From NCBI RefSeq assembly GCF_041927875.1, contig NZ_JBHFHN010000014.1: 64,000 bases of DNA; one strand, given 5' to 3'. Numbering within the stretch: the stretch's first letter is position 1; the number at the start of each line of letters is the position of its first letter. The DNA comes from Paracoccus sp041927875. GTDB lineage: Bacteria > Pseudomonadota > Alphaproteobacteria > Rhodobacterales > Rhodobacteraceae. Both the position numbers and the translations under genes were made by a program. Positions 59,101-64,000 of the stretch are shown here, piece after piece. A model generated the notes under the pieces. The model saw only the letters and a list, made by a program, of their open reading frames with translations. It searched no databases and was not told the origin of the DNA.

Positions 59101-60153
59101 CTCCTGGATCGCCTGCACCACCGCGAAATCCGCAGGCGTGCCGCCGTAGACCGGGCGGTCCTCGACATCACGGCTGACCAGATGGGCGCTGGCGCGGCTG
59201 ACCCCGTTCACCGACCAGTTGGCGGGCGTGGTGGCCTTGGAGGCGACCTCGACACCTGGCTTCACCTTGCAGGATCCCGCGCGCAGGTCGTTGCCGAACC
59301 ACGCCACGACAAGGCTGACGCTTTCGACCGCCGGGGCCATGGCCTGCAGCCGGTCCAGCGCCACGACGATGTCGGGCTGGTCGGGAAGCGCGTTCAAGTT
59401 CTCGGCCACGGTTGCCCCGCCGCTGCCCTTGCGGATCGCTTCGGTGGCATATGTGAACTCCCCCGAGGCCGGGATCAGGGTGACGGCGCGGTTCAGTCCC
59501 TCGGCGGTGTCGGCATCGGCCAGCGGGCGGAAAACTTCGAAGCTGAGTTGCGGCAGGCGGTTGCCGAAGGTGGCCAGCGCCAGATCCTCGAACACGACGT
59601 AAGCCGTGCCGCGATAGGCGGGCGTATTGGCCGAGCCCATCTTGGCTGCAATGAACGGATCGGCGGTTTGCGCCTCGTTGCCGGGATACCAGCGCCAGGT
59701 CACGCCGGTCATGTCCATTGCCTTGCCATCGGCCCAGACGCGGCCAATGCCGGTGATCGGGCCTTCGCAGAGCGCCACGGCGAAGGACGCATAGTAGAGG
59801 TACTCGGTGGTCTTGACCTTGCCGCCACCACCACCCTTGCCGCCACCTTGGGTTGTGGTCTTGGTCTCCTCGCGGAAGTCAGTGGCCCAGATGATGTTGC
59901 CGCCGATCCGCATCCGGCCGTAAAGGCGCGGGATCACCGCACCCTCGGTGGCCGAGGTGATGCGCAGCGTATCAAGCCGCGCGCCCTCGATCCGCTGGGT
60001 CGGAGCCAGCGAGGACACGATCCAGCTGTCGACCACCGACCCCACGGTCGATCCGATGAAGCCGCCGATGGCCGCACCGGAAAAGCCGAGGATCGCGCCG
60101 CCAAAAGCCCCGCCGATGGCAGTACCGACAGCGCCGAGGACAAGGGTGGCCAT
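56188..60153 (-). CDS. GTA-type TIM-barrel tail protein (gp15/host-specificity homologue)
   Basis: This 1321-residue tail-tip protein starts with a Gly-rich hydrophobic segment (MATLVLGAVGTAIGGAFGGA). A GTA TIM-barrel-like domain covers about residues 420–740 (AADWSEYFGHHPQDGSGDVY, NIDFVGIDNYLPLSDWRDG). A phage tail-3-like domain follows (about 800–960), and a C-terminal region ends at VVTLQF. Size and layout match ORFg15 of the Rhodobacter gene transfer agent. The gene is intact. It starts 10 bp after the NlpC/P60 stop. Confidence 0.9.
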   Translation of the reverse strand: MATLVLGAVGTAIGGAFGGAILGFSGAAIGGFIGSTVGSVVDSWIVSSLAPTQRIEGARLDTLRITSATEGAVIPRLYGRMRIGGNIIWATDFREETKTTTQGGGKGGGGGKVKTTEYLYYASFAVALCEGPITGIGRVWADGKAMDMTGVTWRWYPGNEAQTADPFIAAKMGSANTPAYRGTAYVVFEDLALATFGNRLPQLSFEVFRPLADADTAEGLNRAVTLIPASGEFTYATEAIRKGSGGATVAENLNALPDQPDIVVALDRLQAMAPAVESVSLVVAWFGNDLRAGSCKVKPGVEVASKATTPANWSVNGVSRASAHLVSRDVEDRPVYGGTPADFAVVQAIQEMKARGLRVTFYPFLLMDVPPGNTLPNPYSANAATPGQPAFPWRGRITCAPAAGFVGSVDKSGTAATQVSALFGAATPGNFSVSGESVSFTGSPSDWGLRRMVLHYAHLCAAAGGVDAFLIGAEMPGLTTVRSGASTYPAVTAFKTLAADVRSILGAGTKIGYAADWSEYFGHHPQDGSGDVYFHLDPLWSDANIDFVGIDNYLPLSDWRDGFDHADALEGWPAIYDRAYLQANIAGGEGFDWFYTSAADRSAQIRTPITDGAAGKPWVFRPKDIRAWWTNPHYNRPGGVESGVPTAWIPQSKPIRFTELGCPAIDRGTNQPNVFFDPKSSESFTPYFSRGWRDDAIQRAYLEASYLHWGDPANNPTSTIYGGRMVHVPECAAWTWDARPYPFFPELTDVWTDGPNWRLGHWLTGRLGAVSLAALVRHLCLRAGMPEALIDVSGLWGAVEGYAITALEAPRSSISTLARHFGFDAIETEGMIRFVMRGRASVLTLAHDDLVASREGEALELVRAQETELPQALKWQVARADEDYDAALVEARRITVDTTRIASESFPMAIPPEEAERRCRRALMEAWIGRESATFRLPPSRLALDPADVIRLVHDGRDIELRLVSIADSDGRGVEAVRQDRAAYDLPPGDPRTVTLTRAVVFGAPDVVLLDLPQLSEDQPAHRPMVAAHAVPWPGEMAVFRSPGSDGFALLTTFGSRARIGTLVSDFYPGPTSRFDLGNALVVDMVSGTLESVTDLTLFGGANALAVEAAPGKWEIVQAGVAELIATGRYRLTRLLRGQRGTEAAIGNPTPAGARVVILDTALAPLPIAEADLGLPWNWRIGPAARSVSDASYTPLAFTPAGRGLVPFAPVHVAQPWRTARSPGDLTIRWTRRSRALVADAWEQVEVPLAEDLESYDVQILDGAAVKRTLTSSTTSVLYTAAQQTADWGALLGPGQTLAIRIYQLSNRLGRGDPAVVTLQF

Positions 60154-60162
60154 GGAGAACTC

Positions 60163-60597
60163 TCAGCGTTGGGGAAACAGGAAGGCGAAGGCGATGCGCC
60201 GTCGCCATGTTGGGGTCAGCGGTTCCTCGATCACGCCGAGCCGCTCGTAGGCGTGCAGAAAGGTGTCGGGGCCGGTCAGGATGCCGACATGCTTGGCGAT
60301 GGCGCGGGGCATCATGCGGAACAGGATCAACGCGCCGGGTGAGGCATCGCCGGGTGCGATCTCCGGCATCATGCGGCGCGCGCCCTCGGCCAGAACCTCG
60401 CGCGGGCCGCTTTCGCCCCAGTCCCGGCTGTAGGATGGGATCGGGAAAGGTTCAGGCCCGACGACATCGCGCCAGACGCCGCGCGCCAGTCCAAGGCAAT
60501 CGCATCCGACGCCCTTCAGGCTGGCTTGATCGTGATAGGGCGTGCCGAGCCAGGACCGCGCGATGGCAATGACCCTATCGGAGTCGACCATAGTCAC
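60163..60597 (-). CDS. NlpC/P60-family tail peptidase (GTA gp14 homologue)
   Basis: This protein of about 144 residues has the NlpC/P60 catalytic cysteine in GVGCDCLGLARGVWRD (about 30–45) and histidine in AIAKHVGILTG (about 98). In tail modules it opens peptidoglycan during DNA injection or assists tail assembly. The GTG start overlaps the DUF2163 stop (GTGA); an ATG two codons on is equally possible. Confidence 0.88.
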   Translation of the reverse strand: MTMVDSDRVIAIARSWLGTPYHDQASLKGVGCDCLGLARGVWRDVVGPEPFPIPSYSRDWGESGPREVLAEGARRMMPEIAPGDASPGALILFRMMPRAIAKHVGILTGPDTFLHAYERLGVIEEPLTPTWRRRIAFAFLFPQR

Positions 60598-61478
60598 AGC
60601 ACCGCCCCCTCGTGGCCGCCATCAGTCGTGGCATAGCGCAGGACCGCATCCTGGCCGGGGATATTGGGGAAACCCCGGAAGTTGGCGACATTGGCGAACT
60701 TCGTGCCGCAGGTCGCGATGCGCTTGTCGCATCCGGCGCGGATGATGAAGGTGTCGGACATTGCAATGGCGCGCACCGGCGCTTCCAGCAGGGTCAGGAT
60801 GGCGACCCCGTCGATGAGGTCGTGGGACAATACCTCGGCCCGACGCCCCGCATTGGCACCACTGGTCCAGTCAAGCGTGCCGAAGGTGAACCAGCCGGAG
60901 GTGAAGCCGCCCAGCCCCGAAGCGGTGAAGGCACGGTCGCGCAACAGGTCGATGATTGCGCCAGTGCCCTTGAACGCCGGGGCTTCGAGATCGACCCCGC
61001 AGCGCGCATCGCCAAGGGCCGCGTCGCATGTCGCCTGAAACGTCCGGCCGACGGTCTGGCCCAGCACATGGGCCAGTGATCGCACCTCGGCCACGAAGGC
61101 CAGCCGCCCGCGGCGGATCTGGCCGATGGCCCCGCGCCGCATGAGCAGGCGCTGGGAGGTCGCGGCCCAGTTCACGCGCCAGACCTCGACAGCCGCATTG
61201 TCCCAGCGACCGTCGAGGATGTCTGTCTCGGTGATCCGGTCTGAGGTCAGCACTCCTTGGGCGTCCTGCGCATCGACGGAGAGGTCGGAGCCAGAGCGCA
61301 CTTCCGAGGCTGCGAAGCCGCTCTCCGGCTCGAAATCGGTGCCATCGAACATCAGGGTGCGGTCGTGGTCCGTGAAGCCAAGCGTCACCCCATCGGCCCG
61401 CACGATCCGCCAGCACCAGGCCAGCGTCGTCGTGCCCTCGTCGAGATGGGCCTGAAGTGCGGGCGGGAGCGCCTTCAC
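60594..61478 (-). CDS. DUF2163 phage tail protein (GTA gp13 homologue)
   Basis: This protein of about 294 residues carries the DUF2163 signatures LGFTDHDRTLMFDGTDFEP (about 33–51) and CDKRIATCGTKFANVANFRG with GFPNIPG near the C-terminus. The GTG at 61478, reading MKALPPALQAHLDEGTT, is preferred: it overlaps the upstream gene's stop as GTGA and matches family N-termini. It is a baseplate hub component. Confidence 0.9.
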   Translation of the reverse strand: MKALPPALQAHLDEGTTTLAWCWRIVRADGVTLGFTDHDRTLMFDGTDFEPESGFAASEVRSGSDLSVDAQDAQGVLTSDRITETDILDGRWDNAAVEVWRVNWAATSQRLLMRRGAIGQIRRGRLAFVAEVRSLAHVLGQTVGRTFQATCDAALGDARCGVDLEAPAFKGTGAIIDLLRDRAFTASGLGGFTSGWFTFGTLDWTSGANAGRRAEVLSHDLIDGVAILTLLEAPVRAIAMSDTFIIRAGCDKRIATCGTKFANVANFRGFPNIPGQDAVLRYATTDGGHEGAVL

Positions 61479-61684
61479 TTCCGCCCCCAGCCGCGCCACA
61501 GAGCGACCGAGGCCAGTGCGGAGGAAACCACGCCCCCGGCCGTGCCGGTCAGGGCGTAGAGGTTGAAGGGCCGCAGGTCGAAGCTGCCGGTCATCAGATC
61601 GAAATCCGCAAGCCCGGCTATGCCCAGACCAGAGGCAGCAAGACAGGCCAGATAGACCAGCCCGCGTGCGAGGTTCCAGTTCAT
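61475..61684 (-). CDS. Small two-helix membrane protein of the lysis cassette
   Basis: This 69-residue protein has two hydrophobic segments (VYLACLAASGLGIAGLA, about 10–26, and LTGTAGGVVSSALASVALW, about 45–63). It is unrecognised, but its position directly after lysozyme and among coupled overlapping genes suggests a holin or spanin-like role. It overlaps both neighbours by four bases. Confidence 0.6.
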   Translation of the reverse strand: MNWNLARGLVYLACLAASGLGIAGLADFDLMTGSFDLRPFNLYALTGTAGGVVSSALASVALWRGWGRK

Positions 61685-62337
61685 GATGTTGCCTTTCCGT
61701 TAAAGATTTCCATCAGCCGCTGCCACCACGACCGGGTAGCAGGCGGTTGGGGCGGCAGAGGCAATGGCTCCGGCGTGCTCGTCGGGCGCAGCAATGCCAG
61801 CGCCTCAGCCTCGGGCAGTCGCCGGACTGGCCGCGAGAAATCCACCCGTCCGTTGCGATCCACCGCCCAGACCGGGATGGTGCCGGTCGGATAGCGGCCA
61901 TCCCGGAACAGATCGCGTTCGGCCTCGCGGCGCGTGCGGATCGCAGCGGGCCGGAGCCAGCCCATGAAGGCTTGCGCGGCGGCGGCGCGGTTGCCCGCGT
62001 TCAGATGGCGGGTCAGCGATGCCTTGGCGATGCCGCCGGTGTTGTAGTGAAAACTGACCAGCGCATCGAACTCGTGGGGTTCCAGCGGCACCTTCACGGA
62101 GCGCAGCACCTCGGCCTCATAGGCCACGATGTCTGCGCGGAAGAGCCGGAACGCCTCGCGGATCCCTGCATCGAGATCATCCGGCATGCCACGCGGCATC
62201 CGTGCCGGTTCTGGCGGACCGGCGGCACCGGTATGCCCGATGCCGAAGGTCCAGACTTTCTTGACGTCGAGATAAGGTCCGGGCACGAGTCCTTCGTGCC
62301 GGACGAGGGCCAGAAGCCCCCGATCAGTCATGTGCAT
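61681..62337 (-). CDS. Phage lysozyme, GH24 family
   Basis: This 218-residue endolysin has the T4-lysozyme-type catalytic triad in exact spacing: Glu15, eight residues, Asp24, five residues, Thr30 (RHEGLVPGPYLDVKKVWTFG). FDALVSFHYNTGGIAKASL (about 89–107) is the second family motif. A Pro-rich linker and a tryptophan-containing C-terminal tail (about 185–218) extend it beyond the usual 150–170 residues. No signal peptide is seen, so a holin is expected nearby. Confidence 0.92.
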   Translation of the reverse strand: MHMTDRGLLALVRHEGLVPGPYLDVKKVWTFGIGHTGAAGPPEPARMPRGMPDDLDAGIREAFRLFRADIVAYEAEVLRSVKVPLEPHEFDALVSFHYNTGGIAKASLTRHLNAGNRAAAAQAFMGWLRPAAIRTRREAERDLFRDGRYPTGTIPVWAVDRNGRVDFSRPVRRLPEAEALALLRPTSTPEPLPLPPQPPATRSWWQRLMEIFNGKATS

Positions 62338-62341
62338 GGGA

Positions 62342-62476
62342 TCACCCGAAGATGGAAGAAAGGATCAGGATCAGGGCGGCGACCAGAAGACCGATGCGCA
62401 GGCGGTGGCTGAAGGCCTGTGCCGGGTCGGCGGCGTCGCAGCGGATGGCGCGCGCAAGGCGGAGGAGTTCATGCAT
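62342..62476 (-). CDS. Very small single-helix membrane protein
   Basis: This 44-residue frame reads MHELLRLARAIRCDAADPAQ and ends in one hydrophobic helix (RIGLLVAALILILSSIFG). Its start overlaps the preceding gene by eight bases and its stop lies four bases before the lysozyme start. Position and coupling make it a plausible real gene of the lysis cassette; it is too small for family assignment. Confidence 0.5.
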   Translation of the reverse strand: MHELLRLARAIRCDAADPAQAFSHRLRIGLLVAALILILSSIFG

Positions 62477-62819
62477 CGGGGGTGCCCCCCTTGCCGCTCC
62501 GCAGGCGGGCGAGGACAACCTCTATGAAAGCAGGGCCGAAGACGCCGACCAGATAGGCAGCCGAGCCCGCCGCACCCCCGGCCGGGATCGCTTGCGACGG
62601 CAGGCCGAGCCAGGCGGTGATGATCGCCATGGACAGGCTTCCCATCCCGGCCGCGATCAGACCGCCGAGTAGAATGTGGCGCAACGCATCGCGCAGCCGC
62701 ATCCGGGTGGTGAGAGCGTTGGTGGCTCCGCCCAGTGCGCCCCACGCCGCAAGGATGACGGCGGTGGAGGTTGCAAGATCGCGCAGGACTGCGGCGACAA
62801 AGCCGGTTTCTTCGTTCAT
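62469..62819 (-). CDS. Holin-like phage membrane protein
   Basis: This 116-residue protein has about three hydrophobic segments (STAVILAAWGALGGATNAL, about 17–35; HILLGGLIAAGMGSLSMAII, about 48–67; AAGSAAYLVGVFGPAFIEVV, about 83–102) and a charged C-terminus. That topology fits class I holins. It overlaps the DUF2460 stop by four bases (ATGA). Confidence 0.65.
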   Translation of the reverse strand: MNEETGFVAAVLRDLATSTAVILAAWGALGGATNALTTRMRLRDALRHILLGGLIAAGMGSLSMAIITAWLGLPSQAIPAGGAAGSAAYLVGVFGPAFIEVVLARLRSGKGGTPDA

Positions 62820-63442
62820 CGCCGGATCTCCAAGAGCGGGATGGATGTGATCGACCCCAGCCGCTCGAGATCGAGCGTGACGTCGAGCATGTCGGTGTCG
62901 AAACGGACGGGGACGTCGAATTCGAAACCGGCCGTGATAGCGACGCCCGCGCCCGGGGCGGTCGTGAAGGCGACGTTGCCAGTGGTCGTATCGACGCTCC
63001 AGCCCGACATCTGCTCGACGCCGTTCAGGGTGATGCGGACGGTCCCTGCTACCGGCTTGGCAATGGCGCGGGTCCAGCTTTGCGCGCCGGAAGTGTAGCG
63101 CTTCAGCAGGGCGAAGGTGGTGACAGCGCCATTGCCGGTGCCAATGGGCTGGTCGGTCGGCGCGACCGGCTGCGACGGCAGGCAGGATTTGTAATCCGCC
63201 CAGTCCTTGTAGCGAAAGCCGTGCAGGCGACCGTTGCGGGCCTCGAAGAAGGCAACGACCGATGCCAGATCATCCGCACGCCGGATGCCGTAGGCAACAT
63301 CGTAGCGGCGGCGCGAGTTGGCCCAGCTGGCGTTGCGCTCTTCGTCGCCAGACGCCAGTTCGACCACTTGCGTGCGCCGTTCCGGCCCCCCGCGCGCCCC
63401 GCGGCTGATGTTGTCGGGGAACCTGACCTCGTGAAACGCCAT
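62816..63442 (-). CDS. DUF2460 phage tail protein (GTA gp12 homologue)
   Basis: This 208-residue protein starts MAFHEVRFPDNISRGARGGP and contains RRYDVAYGIRRADDLASVVA and ARNGRLHGFRYKDWADYKS, the DUF2460 core. It is a distal tail protein near the tail-tube end. The ATG at 63442 overlaps the tape-measure stop as TGATG; a GTG one codon earlier is possible. Confidence 0.9.
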   Translation of the reverse strand: MAFHEVRFPDNISRGARGGPERRTQVVELASGDEERNASWANSRRRYDVAYGIRRADDLASVVAFFEARNGRLHGFRYKDWADYKSCLPSQPVAPTDQPIGTGNGAVTTFALLKRYTSGAQSWTRAIAKPVAGTVRITLNGVEQMSGWSVDTTTGNVAFTTAPGAGVAITAGFEFDVPVRFDTDMLDVTLDLERLGSITSIPLLEIRR

Positions 63443-64000
63443 CACATACTTCTCCGGCCCAGCGATACGGCGCGGGCGATGTCGCTCGCCACCTGCGTGC
63501 GGGATTGCCGGAAGCTTTCGGCATCGCGGGCCATGATGGTGACGTTGACCGCAGGCGCGCTGGATTGGCCGTAACCTGCTGCCTCGCGGCGGGAGAGCAC
63601 GCGCTCCCCCTTCTGAAGGATCGCCGGAACTTCGTCGGGCTTGATCCCGGCCCAGCCGCCCGCGTGCATGCGCGGGGCATTGGCAAAGGCCAGCGTGGGA
63701 ACCATGCGGCCCGGGCCCGGCGATCCGACCATGCCACCCGCGTGGAGGATGTTGGCGAAGATCCCGCCCGCGCCGCCGAGCGCTCCCGACAGGGCGTTGG
63801 CAATCGGTCCAAGGATGAAAGTCCGCGCCGCCAGCTTGGCCAGATCGGCGATCATCGACGTCACCAGATCGCGGAAGTCGAGCTTGCCGGTCTTGACGAA
63901 CTCGCCAACAGCATTCTCGGCCGAGGTAAAGGCGCCGACCAACGCTTGGCCGATATCACCGCCGATGTTGCGCGCCTTGGCGGCATAGTCGGCGAGTGCT
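63442..64000 (-). CDS. Phage tail tape measure protein, C-terminal part (cut by window edge)
   Basis: The frame is open to the right edge, so the N-terminus lies outside. Visible sequence includes VKTGKLDFRDLVTSMIADLA, typical of the tape-measure C-terminal domain, then a Gly/Ala-rich hydrophobic stretch and HAGGWAGIKPDEVPAILQKG with GERVLSRREA near the end. The protein sets tail length and is ejected during infection. It is coupled to DUF2460. Confidence 0.88.
   Translation of the reverse strand, partial: ALADYAAKARNIGGDIGQALVGAFTSAENAVGEFVKTGKLDFRDLVTSMIADLAKLAARTFILGPIANALSGALGGAGGIFANILHAGGMVGSPGPGRMVPTLAFANAPRMHAGGWAGIKPDEVPAILQKGERVLSRREAAGYGQSSAPAVNVTIMARDAESFRQSRTQVASDIARAVSLGRRSM

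Noticed and set aside
54256..64000. A true gene transfer agent cluster
   Set aside because: The order of tail-tip genes matches, but an endolysin and holin-like genes are inserted and a DUF2793 fibre is added; the capsid genes needed to decide lie outside the window.

Overview
The window looks like chromosomal DNA of a Rhodobacteraceae member close to Paracoccus (inference). The support is very high GC, strong CTG and GCC/GCG codon preference, alphaproteobacterial ribosomal proteins, a PaaR-type phenylacetate cluster with ABC uptake genes, a TolC–isoaspartyl-methyltransferase pair, and a recurring Rhodobacterales-style intergenic element (GGGATATTT...CCAAGAAGAAA).

Layout. 0.3–5.6 kb: an NlpE-like periplasmic protein, then the S10/spc ribosomal genes rpmC to rpmD, ended by a terminator instead of continuing into rplO-secY. 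5.9–6.3 kb: a GFA-family protein. 6.4–24.5 kb: a phenylacetate catabolic island. A rightward operon (paaJ, paaABCDE, an extra PaaA/PaaC-family gene, paaZ) is followed by a polar amino-acid-type ABC transporter. Next come a leftward set (paaG, paaI, paaK, paaR) and a rightward branched-chain-type ABC transporter (livJHMGF). Two near-identical TetR-type palindromes, one before paaJ and one between paaG and livJ, suggest PaaR controls all three. 24.5–24.9 kb: a degenerate tandem array with a 30–32 bp period. 24.9–28.3 kb: a PopZ-like acidic protein, tolC and an isoaspartyl methyltransferase. 28.5–43.4 kb: ordinary chromosomal genes: tRNA-Cys, waaA, Nudix, DUF1178, a HisC-like aminotransferase, a frameshifted cupin gene, metF/metR, suhB, rhomboid protease, an arginine/GABA block (MerR-XRE-cupin regulator, gabT, ocd, rocF) and metG.

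43.4–54.2 kb is accessory in character: more CTC codons, paired metal regulators and MerR-type promoters. It holds a Zn/Cd efflux operon (zntR, zntA, CzcN-like, lspA, dsbB, dsbA-like), mntR/mntH manganese uptake around a TGTTAG-N6-CTAACA palindrome, and a copper/oxidase-assembly operon (sco, pcuAC, sco, M23 peptidase, DUF411) behind a CueR-type promoter with no cueR in view. 54.3–64.0 kb is the tail end of a prophage on the minus strand: tape measure, DUF2460, three small membrane proteins, GH24 lysozyme, DUF2163, NlpC/P60, a GTA-TIM-barrel tail protein and a DUF2793 tail protein. Gene order copies the gene transfer agent tail tip, but a lysis cassette is inserted.

The genes cooperate in clear blocks. 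Phenylacetate is probably taken up by the liv-type system, activated by PaaK, epoxidised by PaaABCDE, isomerised by PaaG, ring-cleaved by PaaZ and thiolysed by PaaJ; PaaI rescues CoA. paaF and paaH are not in the window. Arginase, ornithine cyclodeaminase and GABA transaminase form a nitrogen catabolism block.
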